Of a DNA stretch of 64,000 nucleotides, positions 1-9,914 are shown one piece after another. The notes under the pieces are model-generated. The model was not told the DNA's origin. It made no database searches and saw nothing but the letters and a program-made list of their open reading frames with translations. The stretch covers positions 1-64,000 of the forward strand of contig JAGCCU010000039.1 in the NCBI GenBank assembly GCA_017651515.1, read 5' to 3'. Source of the DNA: Muribaculaceae bacterium. GTDB lineage: Bacteria > Bacteroidota > Bacteroidia > Bacteroidales > Muribaculaceae. Every line of letters starts with the position of its first letter. Within the stretch, counting starts at the first letter, position 1. The position numbers and the translations under genes were made by a program.

Positions 1-1011
1 CGTAGCATATTTTGCCCGACTGATGCTGATGACGCGGTCTTCTAGTGGTTGCCGCATTACTTCCAGTACCGATCTCGGAAACTCTGGTAACTCGTCAAGA
101 AAAAGAACTCCATTATGTGCCAGCGAAATCTCGCCTGGAGTGGGGAACGTGCCACCACCAACAAGAGCCACAGGTGAAATTGTGTGATGCGGCGACCTAA
201 ATGGGCGCGTGGTGAGTAATGTCGTTCCACTGGGAAGTTTTCCTGCCACGCTGTGTATCTTTGTGGTTTCCAGTGCTTCAGAAAGGCTCAGCGGTGGCAT
301 GATGCTGGGAAGTCGTTTTGCCATCATCGACTTGCCGGAACCAGGGCTGCCAACCAGCAGAATGTTGTGTCCGCCTGCGCAAGCAACTTCAAATGCTCTC
401 TTAACGAGCTCTTGCCCCTTGACATCTGCAAAATCCAAATCAAACTTCCCTTGTGCCTTGGCAAACTCAGCCCTTGTATCCACGTCGGTCACTTCAATGT
501 CGCCCTCACCGTTAAGGAATGCAATCACCTGTTGCAGATTGTCGGCACCATAAATTTTCAGATTATTGACCACGGCTGCTTCCATAGCGTTGGCTTTAGG
601 CAGTATAAACCCATCCAAGTGCATAGCCCTTGCAACGATAGCCATAGGCAAAGCACCTTTAACGGCGCGTAATGTCCCGTCGAGCGACAGTTCGCCCATA
701 AGCATATACCTTCCTAACCGTTCGGTGCTGATTTTTTCGTCGGCAGCAAGGATTCCTATTGCCATGGGCAGGTCGTAGGCCGATCCTTCCTTCTTTATGT
801 CGGCTGGCGACATATTGATTACAATGCTTTTCCTAGGGAATTCGTATCCAGCCTCCACAATGGCGCACCGCACACGTTCGGCACTCTCCTTGACGGCGGT
901 ATCGGGCAGGCCCACAAGAACAAACCCCGATCCCCAGTCTACCGAGACTTCCACTTCAACTTTTATGGCATCGATGCCTTGCACGGCAGCTGCAATCGTT
1001 CGTGCTAACAT
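1..1011 (-). CDS. comM: ComM/YifB-family Mg-chelatase-like AAA+ ATPase (3' part outside window)
   Basis: The first 337 codons of a gene that runs off the left edge of the window. It begins [15 protein letters not shown], the usual start of the ComM/YifB family, which normally has about 510 residues. The N-terminal ComM domain (residues 1 to about 190, with a VGLPD motif) is followed by the Mg-chelatase AAA+ domain. Its Walker A is VGSPGSGKS with the lysine at 227, and [15 protein letters not shown] is the Walker B region. In Proteobacteria ComM is a hexameric helicase that promotes branch migration during natural transformation; its role in Bacteroidetes is less clear. It lies 42 bp downstream of psd on the same strand. 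The assignment is firm from the motifs; only the C-terminal third is missing. Confidence 0.93.
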   Translation of the reverse strand, partial: MLARTIAAAVQGIDAIKVEVEVSVDWGSGFVLVGLPDTAVKESAERVRCAIVEAGYEFPRKSIVINMSPADIKKEGSAYDLPMAIGILAADEKISTERLGRYMLMGELSLDGTLRAVKGALPMAIVARAMHLDGFILPKANAMEAAVVNNLKIYGADNLQQVIAFLNGEGDIEVTDVDTRAEFAKAQGKFDLDFADVKGQELVKRAFEVACAGGHNILLVGSPGSGKSMMAKRLPSIMPPLSLSEALETTKIHSVAGKLPSGTTLLTTRPFRSPHHTISPVALVGGGTFPTPGEISLAHNGVLFLDELPEFPRSVLEVMRQPLEDRVISISRAKYAT

Positions 1012-1053
1012 AAGGCTTGTTTATTTGAGGCTGTTAAAGGTTTTATGAGCTTC

Positions 1054-1725
1054 TTATCGTGCCAGGCGGGCTATCTGGGTCTCTCCACCCCAAGTCTTGT
1101 CACCCAATTTGACCATAATTTCAGAGTCAAGAGGCAGAAATATGTCTACTCGTGAACCAAACTTGATAAATCCAACGAAGTCATCAAGTTCTACTTGGTC
1201 GTTAGGTTCCACGTAGGTGACGATGCGTCGTGCGATGGCGCCAGCTATCTGACGTACAAGGATGTCATCACCGCCAGGTGTGGTAATGACTATTGTTGAA
1301 CGCTCGTTGTCGGTACTAGATTTGGGTAGGTTTGCTGCCAAGAACCGTCCAGAATGATGCTTGACATACTTCACCTTTCCAGCAACTGGTACCCAGTTGG
1401 CATGCACGTTAAATACCGTCATGAATACCGATACCTGTATAACGTTCTTATGGAGGCATTCATCTTCATATACTTCCTCAAGAGCCACTACGGTACCATC
1501 AACACTCGAAACCACCGCCGTTCCGTCACGGTCTCCCTTGAAGTGCCTGCGAGGCAACCTGAAAAAGTTAAGAACAAGGGTGAACAGTATTAACGACAGC
1601 ACGATAAATGCAATGGGGATAGGCTTATACTCGATAAACATATAGGCGGCAACATTTACCACAACTAGGATAAACAGAACCGCGGCTATGATGTTTTTAC
1701 CCTCGTGATGTATCTTGACTTTCAT
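1054..1725 (-). CDS. psd: Phosphatidylserine decarboxylase proenzyme
   Basis: A 223-residue protein of the short (PSD-A) form common in Bacteroidetes and archaea. Two hydrophobic segments lie near the N-terminus (about residues 14-52). The self-cleavage site sits in KFGSRVDIFLP: cutting between Gly190 and Ser191 would turn Ser191 into the pyruvoyl group that decarboxylates phosphatidylserine to phosphatidylethanolamine at the inner membrane. The HANWVP motif in the middle is also conserved in the family. No pssA lies next to it, so the phosphatidylserine synthase must be encoded elsewhere. A -7 box for this gene lies at 1750-1757. Confidence 0.93.
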   Translation of the reverse strand: MKVKIHHEGKNIIAAVLFILVVVNVAAYMFIEYKPIPIAFIVLSLILFTLVLNFFRLPRRHFKGDRDGTAVVSSVDGTVVALEEVYEDECLHKNVIQVSVFMTVFNVHANWVPVAGKVKYVKHHSGRFLAANLPKSSTDNERSTIVITTPGGDDILVRQIAGAIARRIVTYVEPNDQVELDDFVGFIKFGSRVDIFLPLDSEIMVKLGDKTWGGETQIARLAR

Positions 1726-1749
1726 TTCTGACTTGAACTAATTAATTTG

Positions 1750-1757
1750 CAAAGTTA
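1750..1757 (-). promoter_or_regulatory. Bacteroidetes -7 box for psd
   Basis: On the minus strand this reads TAACTTTG, matching the Bacteroidetes primary-sigma -7 consensus TAnnTTTG. It would start transcription about 17 nt before the psd start codon. Confidence 0.55.
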
Positions 1758-1844
1758 ATAATTCCTGCTCAATTCACCATCATTTCATTCTGAAGATTGT
1801 TGATTCTATTATGAATTATTAGTTGAAAAACTCTCTTAGAAAAG

Positions 1845-3200
1845 TTATTTGGTGAAGTAGGTTCGCATCAGAGCTTTGACGCGTGGAGAAAGTTTGATTA
1901 GCGCAAACATCGTGCAGCAAGCCATCAGGGCAAACGCGAGGTCCATGAGTCCCACCAGAGCATCAAGAGGAATCACTGCTGCCACCACAATCATTGCCAG
2001 ATAGTAATAATTGTAATACTTGATGCGGCGGGTGCCAAACAGGAAACTAGTGCATTTCTGCCCATAGTAGGAATAGGAGAACATTGTGGAGAAAGCAAAG
2101 CAGAACACGATGGCCATCAGCAGATATTGTCCTACTCCTGGCAGCAATGCCCCGAATGAATTGAGGGCTATGTAAAGACCTTTTACACCTTCCACCCCAG
2201 TGTATTGTCCTGCAAGCAGGATGGGAATGGCGGTGAGGGTACACACAAAGCCTGAGTCGATGGCTGGGGCAAGCATGGCGATGAGCCCCTCGCGTATTGG
2301 GTCGGTATTCTTTGAGGCACCGTGCATCATTGATGCAGTACCAACACCAGCCTCATTGACCATTGCTGCACGCCGAGCACCGGTGAGGGCCACAAAGGTG
2401 AAGGCTCCCAGTCCTGCACGCCAGTCAAAGGCGCTCTTGAAAATTGAAGCAAACACACTTGGCAGACGGTCGTAGTTGATGACTGTTACTACCAGCACCA
2501 GCAGCAAATACAGAATAACCATGAGTGGTACAAGACGCGAAGCCCACTTGGCTATACGGCCAATGCCGCCCAGAATTACTGCACCCACTATTAGTACGAT
2601 GGCAACACCCATGGCAAAGCGCAACCCTACAGTATTTTCAATGCCCATAGGAGTGGTGAACACCGTGGTGACGCTTTCCACCAATTGGTTGGCCTGCATG
2701 AAACACAACGTGCCTACCAGTCCGAAGATGGAGAAAGCCACTGCCAGCGGTCGCCAATTCTTGCCCAGGCCTTCGGTAATGATATACATTGGTCCGCCTT
2801 CCACTTCGCCACAGTCGTTACGACCCTTATACATAATTGACAATGTGCCTTCGAAGAACTTGGTGGACATACCTACTATGGCACTCACCCACATCCAGAA
2901 AACCACACCTGGTCCTCCCACTGTGATGGCAATTGCCACGCCGGCAATGTTGCCCATACCCACGGTAGCAGCAATGGCACTCAGCAGCGCCTGAACCGAG
3001 CTGATTTGTCCGGTTTCCTTGCCGGCATTCTGTGCCTGCTGCGCCCGCAAGGCGCGCACGGCCCATGGTAGTCGCCGCAGCGACACAGCGCCGGAGTAGA
3101 TGAAGAAGAACAGTCCGCCGCCTATGAGCAGCAAGAATTCGGGATAGCCACACACGGCATCGCTGACTGTTATAATCCATTGTCCTATCTTGTCTAACAT
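1845..3200 (-). CDS. Sodium:alanine symporter family (AGCS) transporter
   Basis: A 451-residue polytopic membrane protein with about ten hydrophobic segments. Family signatures are GGGLFFFIYSGAVSLR near the N-terminus, GMGNIAGVAIAITVGGPGVVFWMW (about residues 80-105), and TGARRAAMVNEAGVGTASMMHGASK (about 275-300). These mark the AGCS family, which couples Na+ entry to uptake of alanine or glycine. Length is typical. It lies 51 bp downstream of the Ig-like lipoprotein gene on the same strand. Substrate specificity cannot be read from the sequence. Confidence 0.92.
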   Translation of the reverse strand: MLDKIGQWIITVSDAVCGYPEFLLLIGGGLFFFIYSGAVSLRRLPWAVRALRAQQAQNAGKETGQISSVQALLSAIAATVGMGNIAGVAIAITVGGPGVVFWMWVSAIVGMSTKFFEGTLSIMYKGRNDCGEVEGGPMYIITEGLGKNWRPLAVAFSIFGLVGTLCFMQANQLVESVTTVFTTPMGIENTVGLRFAMGVAIVLIVGAVILGGIGRIAKWASRLVPLMVILYLLLVLVVTVINYDRLPSVFASIFKSAFDWRAGLGAFTFVALTGARRAAMVNEAGVGTASMMHGASKNTDPIREGLIAMLAPAIDSGFVCTLTAIPILLAGQYTGVEGVKGLYIALNSFGALLPGVGQYLLMAIVFCFAFSTMFSYSYYGQKCTSFLFGTRRIKYYNYYYLAMIVVAAVIPLDALVGLMDLAFALMACCTMFALIKLSPRVKALMRTYFTK

Positions 3201-3251
3201 AATGTTACAGTATTTTTGAGGTGGTTGATTTATGTAATGGTAAAGTGAGGG

Positions 3252-5369
3252 TTATCTCTGTCGGGCTCTGTTGCTTGAACCGCCCTGATTGCGTTGAGTG
3301 TTCTGGTAGTCACGATATTTGTTTCCGCTATAGGACGAGTTTCCGAATCCCGTAGAATTGAACTCATCGTCTTCTTCGTCTTCGTCGCTGGATTTCTTTT
3401 TATTATCTTTCTCAAGACTGTTCTTGCGCTTCTCTGGCTTGTTCTTCTTGATGGCTTCGGGCTTTTGAAGGTCGAGTGCAGTCTCGTAGATGTTCCACTG
3501 CTGTTCCATGTCCCAGTTTTTGCGAAGCTTAAGTGTTTTGGGATAATAATACACTTCTTCGGGTTGTAAATGCTGACTGTAGTTTCCCGTATCCCATTTA
3601 CCATTGTCATTACGGTCAATAGTCAGGCGCATGTAATATGTTTCGGGCAACACGTTGTTGAATGTGGCCGTGCCATTTGTCACGATGCTGGTAAGAACAG
3701 GTGAGTCTTTGGAATCCAGCAACTCGACAAAGGCATGATCGGCGATGTTGACGTGAATGGTGACATTGGCATATTCTTCCAGAGCCTTTACGCGAAAATT
3801 AATGCTTACCGAGTCATTGGTAAGACCGTAAATTGATGTAAAGGCATCAGGATATATTATTAAGCGGTAACTGGAATCGGGTTCGAACTGCATAGGCAGC
3901 TTATACGTCATTAAATCAAATTCATTAGACTGAACAAAAGGCAAGGCTTTGATGGATTCATATACGGAGTCGTGCTTCATCTCAAGTTTTACACGCCTCA
4001 TGTCGATATCTTTTATTGGGGCATTCACATTCACAGTGATGCTATCATATACTTCTATGGTAGATTTGTTGCCAAACTCTATCTTTAACTTCGGTTCAGG
4101 TATGATAAGCGCTTTTTCAAGGTCGGCGACCTCTGTTGAATCCACATCTTTGCCTTGCGCCATCTTCTCTCGCAGTTGTTCGAGTCGTTTGATATTCTGC
4201 TCACGTTCCTTGTTGTTTTCCTGTTCCTGCTTGACGAGCCAGTTGGGCTTGGTGTAGCCAAATTGCAGCGTGTCGGCATACCATTCGATGTTGTCGGTGG
4301 AGTCCATGCGTAGGTATCGTGCTGCTACGGTGATTGTGTCACTCTTGATGAGAGCTGAGTCAGTAAGCCAGTAGAAGAGAGAGTCTCCGCGTACAGTGCG
4401 TTCAAGGCGATACCAGTCATTGTTGTATTCAAAGCCAGATGGTCTTATGACATTCAATTGCGGCATTGTGTCTACAGCGGCTCCAAATTTTATGTATAAT
4501 TTGTTCGGCGAAGGACGGTTGTATGTTACAAGATATAGTGACTGGTAGTTCTCGTTGAACATTGACAGTAACACGTTGTTGGGCAAGAACTCTGTGTGAG
4601 TGCCCGTAGTAACAGTGTCGATGCGGTGGTCGAAGGTGAAAATGGTGTCCTGCGAGGTGAAAGTGCTCGCAGTGGGTTCTACAATATTGTCAAAAAATGC
4701 GATGTCTTCGGTTCGTGCCATTCGATAGTCCCCGTCAACGTCGTTCAGGGCGAAAACGTGGTACTTGCCAGGCTTTAGACCCTTGATGGTGAACTGACCC
4801 AAGTCGTTGGTACGGGTGATTCGTTCCAGGGGCAGCCTGGTGAAGGCGGAGTCATTCAGGTTGCTGTGCAGTCCTACAAGTACGTGCTGCATGGGTTCAA
4901 GGTCGCTGGCTCTGAGTGCTATGCCCGACACCTGCAGGCTGTCAATTTCCGGTCCTGTAGAAAAAGTGAATGCGTAACCATCGAGCGGGTTGGCTTCGTT
5001 GTTGTCCTCAATGGCATTGGAGAAATCGATGACATAGGTGGTCTCTGGCCGCATGGTGTCGCGAAACTCAACGGTGATTTTCTTGCCTAAAGCACGTATC
5101 AGGGGCTGGTCATGCTGAACAGGCGAGATTACCACTTTCTTTTGCTGGTCTTTGATGTTGACTATCTCATCAAATGAGATTTCAACTTTGTTGCCCTTGA
5201 AGTTGAGCGCATTCATCGAGGGCGAAGTCTTGGTCACCACTGGTGGGGTGTAGTCGCGCGGTCCACCTTCGGGTGATCCGATGTTGGCGCATCCTCCGAA
5301 CAGGCACGCCACGATGGCAAATACAACCATCGTGGCAAGAATACCACTTCTATTTATTATCTCTCGCAT
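3252..5369 (-). CDS. Ig-like (Big_5) domain lipoprotein
   Basis: A 705-residue lipoprotein. The N-terminal signal ends in LFGGC with lipidation expected at Cys27, followed by the CANIGSPEGGPRDYTPP stretch typical of a widespread Bacteroidetes family. An Ig-like Big_5 (SbsA-type) domain follows (about 40-140, with TSPSMNALNFKG and KVEISFDE). Long beta-rich regions come next, including a KGLKPGKYHVFALNDVDGD segment resembling a carboxypeptidase-regulatory fold. The last 90 residues are very rich in Lys, Asp, Glu and Asn and are probably disordered. It sits 8 bp after the dehydrogenase gene, so the two are probably co-transcribed. It is likely an envelope lipoprotein; the specific role is unknown. 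Confidence 0.82.
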   Translation of the reverse strand: MREIINRSGILATMVVFAIVACLFGGCANIGSPEGGPRDYTPPVVTKTSPSMNALNFKGNKVEISFDEIVNIKDQQKKVVISPVQHDQPLIRALGKKITVEFRDTMRPETTYVIDFSNAIEDNNEANPLDGYAFTFSTGPEIDSLQVSGIALRASDLEPMQHVLVGLHSNLNDSAFTRLPLERITRTNDLGQFTIKGLKPGKYHVFALNDVDGDYRMARTEDIAFFDNIVEPTASTFTSQDTIFTFDHRIDTVTTGTHTEFLPNNVLLSMFNENYQSLYLVTYNRPSPNKLYIKFGAAVDTMPQLNVIRPSGFEYNNDWYRLERTVRGDSLFYWLTDSALIKSDTITVAARYLRMDSTDNIEWYADTLQFGYTKPNWLVKQEQENNKEREQNIKRLEQLREKMAQGKDVDSTEVADLEKALIIPEPKLKIEFGNKSTIEVYDSITVNVNAPIKDIDMRRVKLEMKHDSVYESIKALPFVQSNEFDLMTYKLPMQFEPDSSYRLIIYPDAFTSIYGLTNDSVSINFRVKALEEYANVTIHVNIADHAFVELLDSKDSPVLTSIVTNGTATFNNVLPETYYMRLTIDRNDNGKWDTGNYSQHLQPEEVYYYPKTLKLRKNWDMEQQWNIYETALDLQKPEAIKKNKPEKRKNSLEKDNKKKSSDEDEEDDEFNSTGFGNSSYSGNKYRDYQNTQRNQGGSSNRARQR

Positions 5370-5377
5370 CTCACATA

Positions 5378-6334
5378 TTAATTCACCTTATTCTCGGGAT
5401 GCCCTTCCATAAAGGTCTTCAAGTTGTGCGTTATGACCACCATCAGACGTGCGCGCGCCTCTGCACTTGCCCATGCAATATGTGGAGTGAAGTAGCAGTT
5501 AGGTATTTTAAGCAGTGGATTGTCGGCCTTTGGAGGTTCAGTAGCCAGTACATCTAGTCCGGCAGCCATAATGCGGTTCTCATACAGAGCCTCGGCCAGT
5601 GCTTCTTCATCGATTAATGGTCCGCGGGAGGTGTTTATCACGATGGCAGTGGGTTTCATCATTGCCAGACGGCGTCGGTCAATCATACCGCGCGTCTCAG
5701 GTGTAAGTGGGCAGTGCAGACTCAACACGTCACAGCTGGCCATCAGCGCATCGAGACTCTCGGCCTTAGTGACGCCCGGTGGCAATGCCGATACATCTTT
5801 CGATGTATAGGCACATACCGTCATGCCCAGTGCCAATGCAATCTGTGCTACGGCTTGTCCTATTTGTCCGAATCCCACAATACCCATCTCTTTACCGGCC
5901 ACTTCCATAAGTCGAGTGTCAGTGAAACTGAAATCGGGGCAACGGCTCCACATGCCGTCGCGCACCTCGTCGGTATAATGCTGAACCTGACAGCAGATAT
6001 TGAGCAAATGTGCAATGGCGAGTTGTGCTACCGAAGGAGTGCTGTAGGCAGGAACATTGGTAACCACGATGCCGTGGTCACGTGCAGCTTCAATATCCAC
6101 AATGTTGAAACCAGTGGCAATCACGCCTATGTAGCGCAACTTGGGCCACTGTTCCATCATCTGGCGTGTGATGACGATTTTATTGATAAGAATGGCGTCG
6201 GCGTCCTTACCGCGTTCAATAATCAGTTCTGGTGGCGTACGGTCGTATAGAATAAGTTCTCCCAATTCACGCATTGGTTGCCACGACAGGTCGCCGGGAT
6301 TGCTGGTATAGGCATCTAAAACAACTATTTTCAT
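5378..6334 (-). CDS. D-2-hydroxyacid dehydrogenase (glycerate dehydrogenase-like)
   Basis: A 318-residue NAD(P)-dependent dehydrogenase of the D-isomer 2-hydroxyacid family. The Rossmann motif is VGFGQIGQ (about residues 151-158). The three catalytic residues fall in NTSRGPLIDE (Arg, about 235), the following ATEPP (Glu, about 264) and TPHIAWAS (His, about 283). The AYSTPSVAQLAIAHLL motif is the usual substrate-loop region. The closest functional label is glycerate/hydroxypyruvate reductase, but the substrate cannot be fixed from sequence. It is the first gene of a likely two-gene unit with the Ig-like lipoprotein and has its own -7 box at 6392-6399. Confidence 0.9.
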   Translation of the reverse strand: MKIVVLDAYTSNPGDLSWQPMRELGELILYDRTPPELIIERGKDADAILINKIVITRQMMEQWPKLRYIGVIATGFNIVDIEAARDHGIVVTNVPAYSTPSVAQLAIAHLLNICCQVQHYTDEVRDGMWSRCPDFSFTDTRLMEVAGKEMGIVGFGQIGQAVAQIALALGMTVCAYTSKDVSALPPGVTKAESLDALMASCDVLSLHCPLTPETRGMIDRRRLAMMKPTAIVINTSRGPLIDEEALAEALYENRIMAAGLDVLATEPPKADNPLLKIPNCYFTPHIAWASAEARARLMVVITHNLKTFMEGHPENKVN

Positions 6335-6391
6335 ATCTTATTAAAATATTAAATATGAACATGGCATTTCCAGCCACTCTTTTTCAGTTTA

Positions 6392-6399
6392 CAAAATTA
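6392..6399 (-). promoter_or_regulatory. -7 box for the hydroxyacid dehydrogenase unit
   Basis: Minus-strand TAATTTTG, matching TAnnTTTG, about 58 bp upstream of the start codon. It forms a divergent pair with the secDF promoter. Confidence 0.5.
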
Positions 6400-6535
6400 G
6401 AAAATAATTATGAACCGAGCAAAACTTTAATTTGACACTAAAAACAATCGTTTTCGGCTTATCGACTAATTCGTGTCAAATTTGACAAAAATCCCAAAAG
6501 CGATGATTTTATTTTCTCACGTGAATAATTTGTCG

Positions 6536-6543
6536 TATATTTG
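6536..6543 (+). promoter_or_regulatory. -7 box for secDF
   Basis: Plus-strand TATATTTG matches TAnnTTTG exactly. Initiation would be expected near 6550, giving a leader of about 135 nt before the secDF ATG at 6685. Confidence 0.55.
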
Positions 6544-6577
6544 CACGCCGAAAACTTGTGACAGTGCGAGTTGCCAT

Positions 6578-6608
6578 GCATTTTGGGGTGTGTGATGCCC
6601 ACAAATGC
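6578..6608 (+). promoter_or_regulatory. Hairpin in the secDF leader
   Basis: GCATTTTGGGG (6578-6588) pairs with CCCACAAATGC (6598-6608) around a 9-nt loop, with one bulge on each side. The word TGCGAG occurs just before and just after the hairpin (6565-6570 and 6606-6611). There is no T-tract, so it is not a simple terminator. A regulatory role is inference. Confidence 0.4.
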
Positions 6609-6684
6609 GAGTGGTAAGTTGCGCTTGCACAGGTTGTTACGCTTTTATGAAAACAAACAAAAAACTAAATTAATAACTTATCAA

Positions 6685-9627
6685 ATGCAAACTAAAGGTT
6701 TTATCAGAGTCATTACAATTGCGCTGATTTTAATCTGTGCATTTTATCTGTCGTTCACTTTTGTGTCGAATCACTATCAGGGAATAGCAGAGCAAAAGGC
6801 ACTCAAAGCGGCTGGTATAAAGTCACCCGACACCTCGAATGACACCTACCGCACTGCGCTGAACAACTATCTTGACTCAATCGGTAAAGAGAAAGTTTAC
6901 CTGGGATATTACACATTCCAGCAGGTACGTGAGAAAGAGTTGGGCCTTGGCCTTGACTTGAAGGGTGGTATGAATGTAACGCTGCAGATTTCGGTTCCCG
7001 ACATTCTGCGTGCACTTTCTGGAGATAACCCCGACAAGAAGTTCAACCAGGCAATAGCCAACGTGTCGAAGAACCAATCAGCACAAGAGAATTTTGTTGC
7101 TTCGTTCTGCGATGAGTATAAGAAATTGGCTCCCGAAGGCAGTCTGGCTCAAATTTTCCGTAATATCGAGAAAGTAAAAGAGAACCCCACGGCAAGCGAC
7201 GCTCAGGTACAGCGTTACCTCGAAGACGAGGTGGAAGCCATGGTTGACAATTCTTATAAGGTGCTTCGCAACCGTATCGACCGTTTCGGTGTGGTATCAC
7301 CTAACATCCAGAAACTGCAAAGTACAGGCCGCATCCTGCTTGAGCTCCCTGGCGTAAAGGAGCCCGAGCGCGTGCGTAAACTCCTTCAGGGTGCTGCAAA
7401 CCTTGAATTCTACGAGACCTATACACTTGCCGATGTGCTGGGTGCTCTCAACGCTCTCAATACACAGGCACAAGTAGGAGTAAATACTCCAGCAGAGACT
7501 ACTGATAGTGTTGCTGCCGATAGCACAAAGCAGGCTGAACCCGCTAAAGCTGCTCCAGCAGAAAAGAAAGGTAAGTCACTGGCTGAGCTTACTGGATTCC
7601 AGGCTTTGGCCTCACAGGGTGCTGGCTCTCCTGTAGTTGGTTATGTATCGGTGGCCGATACCGCTGCAGTGAATGCAATTATTCAATCGAACAATGCCAA
7701 GACTACTCTGCCTTCTGACCTCAAGCTTGCTTGGACAGTTAAGCCACAAGGTCAGCAACAGGGTGTTGACGTGTTCCAGCTGGTAGCACTTCGCACAATC
7801 CAGGGTAAGCCCGTGCTTACTGGTGACGTGGTAACCCGTGCCAGCAGCGAATTTGACAACCTGCAGGGTCAGGTTGTGTCGATGCGCATGAACAGCGAAG
7901 GTGCTCGTCAGTGGTCTCGTATCACTGGTCAGAACATTGGCAAGGCCATTGCTATCGTTCTTGATGATCAGGTTTATTCGTTCCCCAATGTGAACAGCCA
8001 GATTGACGGTGGTAACAGCCAGATCAGTGGACGTTTCACTGTTGAGGAGGCAAACGACCTTGCAAACGTGCTCGAGTCTGGTAAGATGGTAGCACGTGTT
8101 AATGTAGCAAGTGAAAGCGTTATTGGTCCTTCTCTGGGTCAGGAATCAATCGACAAGGGTGTCAAATCGTTTATTGTAGCTCTCATCCTGTTGGTCATCT
8201 TCATGATGTGTACCTATGGTGTGCGTGCTGGTAACATTGCCAACCTCGGTCTTATCCTTAACCTGTTCTTCATCATCGGTATTCTGGCATCATTCCAGAG
8301 CGTGCTCACGCTGCCTGGTATCGCCGGTATCGTGCTTACTCTTGGTATGGCAGTGGATGCTAACGTGCTTATCTTTGAGCGTTGTAAGGAAGAGTTGCGT
8401 AACGGCAAGGGTCTGAAGGCCGCTGTTGCCGATGGTTACAAGAATGCTTTCTCGGCAATCTTCGACTCTAACCTTACCACCATCATCACCGGTATCATCC
8501 TCATCCTGCTCGGTAGCGGTCCTATCAAGGGCTTCGCCGTGACATTGGTTGTGGGTATTATCTGTTCGTTCTTCACTGCAGTGTTTGCTACTCGTCTGGT
8601 GATGGAATACTTCATCAACAAGGGTACATTCAAGAACATGACCTTCACCACCAAGTTTACAGAGCATCTGCTCGAGAACGTTAAGGTGAACTTCATGGGC
8701 ATGGCTAAGAAGACCTGGATGGTGCTTGGCGTAGTAGTGCTGCTGTTCCTTGCATTGCTTGCAATGCGTGGCTTGAGCCGTGGTATCGACTTCTCTGGTG
8801 GTCGTAACTTTGTGGTACAATTTGACCACCCAGTATCAACCACTGACCTCGAGAACAAGTTGGCTCCGCTGTTTGAGGGTGCAAATACATCGGTTATCAC
8901 TATCGATAACGACACCAAGGTGCGTATCTCTACCAACTATAAGATTGAGAACACCGAGGAAGGTATCGATGATGAAATCATGGGCAAGCTCTATACAGGT
9001 TTGAAGAGTGAACTTGGCAACATGAATCAGCAAGACTTCAGCGTCTCGAATGAGAAGATTGGCGTTGTGTCGAGCGAAGTTGTAGGCCCAAGCATTGCAA
9101 GCGACATGACTCGCGAGGCTATTTGGGCTGTGTTCTTCTCGCTGATGGCAATGTTCCTCTACATCTTGCTTCGTTTCCGCAACGTGGCATTCTCACTGGG
9201 CGCTTTGGCAGCTGTTGCCTTCACCACATTTGTGGTAATCGGCTTCTACACCTTCCATGGCTGGCTGCCATTCTCTATGGAGGTTGACCAGACATTCATC
9301 GCTGCAATCTTGACGGTTATTGGTTATCAGGTGAACGATACCGTGGTGATCTTCGACCGTGTGCGTGAATATCGCAAGCTCTTCCCCAAGCAGGATCTGT
9401 ATGTGACATTCAACAACGCGTTGAGCAGCACTCTGTCTCGTACGTTGATGACATCAATCACCACCTTGCTCGTGTTGCTCGTTATGCTCTTCCTGGGCGG
9501 TGACAGTATCCGTGGCTTCATCTTCACGATGATTCTTGGTGTGATTATCGGTACTTGTGCTTCGTTGTTCGTGGCATCGCCTGTGGCTTATGCTGTAACA
9601 CGCAAGCTCTCTAAGAAGAATAAATAA
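6685..9627 (+). CDS. secDF: Fused protein translocase subunit SecDF
   Basis: A 980-residue fusion of SecD and SecF, the usual arrangement in Bacteroidetes. SecDF uses the proton motive force to help pull exported proteins out of the SecYEG channel. The ATG at 6685 is chosen; an in-frame TTG at 6571 would add 38 residues that lack any signal and lie in the hairpin leader. Features in order: TM1 (about 5-26), the GLDLKGGMNVTL signature of SecD, a periplasmic P1 domain with an Ala/Lys/Glu-rich insert, the SecD TM bundle with LTLGMAVDANVLIFERCKEE, then the SecF half with GIDFSGGRNFVVQFD and a terminal TM bundle containing GYQVNDTVVIFDRVRE. A strong terminator follows at 9652. Confidence 0.96.
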   Translation: MQTKGFIRVITIALILICAFYLSFTFVSNHYQGIAEQKALKAAGIKSPDTSNDTYRTALNNYLDSIGKEKVYLGYYTFQQVREKELGLGLDLKGGMNVTLQISVPDILRALSGDNPDKKFNQAIANVSKNQSAQENFVASFCDEYKKLAPEGSLAQIFRNIEKVKENPTASDAQVQRYLEDEVEAMVDNSYKVLRNRIDRFGVVSPNIQKLQSTGRILLELPGVKEPERVRKLLQGAANLEFYETYTLADVLGALNALNTQAQVGVNTPAETTDSVAADSTKQAEPAKAAPAEKKGKSLAELTGFQALASQGAGSPVVGYVSVADTAAVNAIIQSNNAKTTLPSDLKLAWTVKPQGQQQGVDVFQLVALRTIQGKPVLTGDVVTRASSEFDNLQGQVVSMRMNSEGARQWSRITGQNIGKAIAIVLDDQVYSFPNVNSQIDGGNSQISGRFTVEEANDLANVLESGKMVARVNVASESVIGPSLGQESIDKGVKSFIVALILLVIFMMCTYGVRAGNIANLGLILNLFFIIGILASFQSVLTLPGIAGIVLTLGMAVDANVLIFERCKEELRNGKGLKAAVADGYKNAFSAIFDSNLTTIITGIILILLGSGPIKGFAVTLVVGIICSFFTAVFATRLVMEYFINKGTFKNMTFTTKFTEHLLENVKVNFMGMAKKTWMVLGVVVLLFLALLAMRGLSRGIDFSGGRNFVVQFDHPVSTTDLENKLAPLFEGANTSVITIDNDTKVRISTNYKIENTEEGIDDEIMGKLYTGLKSELGNMNQQDFSVSNEKIGVVSSEVVGPSIASDMTREAIWAVFFSLMAMFLYILLRFRNVAFSLGALAAVAFTTFVVIGFYTFHGWLPFSMEVDQTFIAAILTVIGYQVNDTVVIFDRVREYRKLFPKQDLYVTFNNALSSTLSRTLMTSITTLLVLLVMLFLGGDSIRGFIFTMILGVIIGTCASLFVASPVAYAVTRKLSKKNK

Positions 9628-9651
9628 TAAAACAAGTCTATTTATATGCTT

Positions 9652-9689
9652 CAGGGGCGACTCTTTGTGAGCCGCCCCTGATTTTTTTT
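9652..9689 (+). terminator. Rho-independent terminator of secDF
   Basis: CAGGGGCG and CGCCCCTG arms with an inner CTC/GAG pair, followed by a run of T residues, about 25 nt after the secDF stop codon. Confidence 0.9.
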
Positions 9690-9796
9690 ACTCTTTAACG
9701 ATGTTATTATCGATTTGGATTTACTGGTTTTGATAATAGGAACACAAAATAATGAAAATTTATGTCATAATTTTATGAAATATGGAATTTTATTTC

Positions 9797-9804
9797 TAAC
9801 TTTG
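9797..9804 (+). promoter_or_regulatory. -7 box for the argR operon
   Basis: TAACTTTG, an exact TAnnTTTG match, 111 bp upstream of the chosen argR GTG. The leader is AT-rich; no clear ARG-box palindrome was recognised in it. Confidence 0.55.
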
Positions 9805-9914
9805 CAAAAATGCTGGAAACTGATGCCGTAAAGAATATTGGTGCGACAAAAACATTACTTACGTGATTAGTGAAACAGCTTTGGTTATTTGTTTACTTTA
9901 AAACTTTTATCATT

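Noticed and set aside
209..1048. Three overlapping plus-strand open frames
   Set aside because: Antisense to comM, which reads cleanly from the ATG at 1011 to the window edge.
8290..8829. A 179-codon minus-strand open frame
   Set aside because: Antisense to the well-conserved SecD/SecF region.
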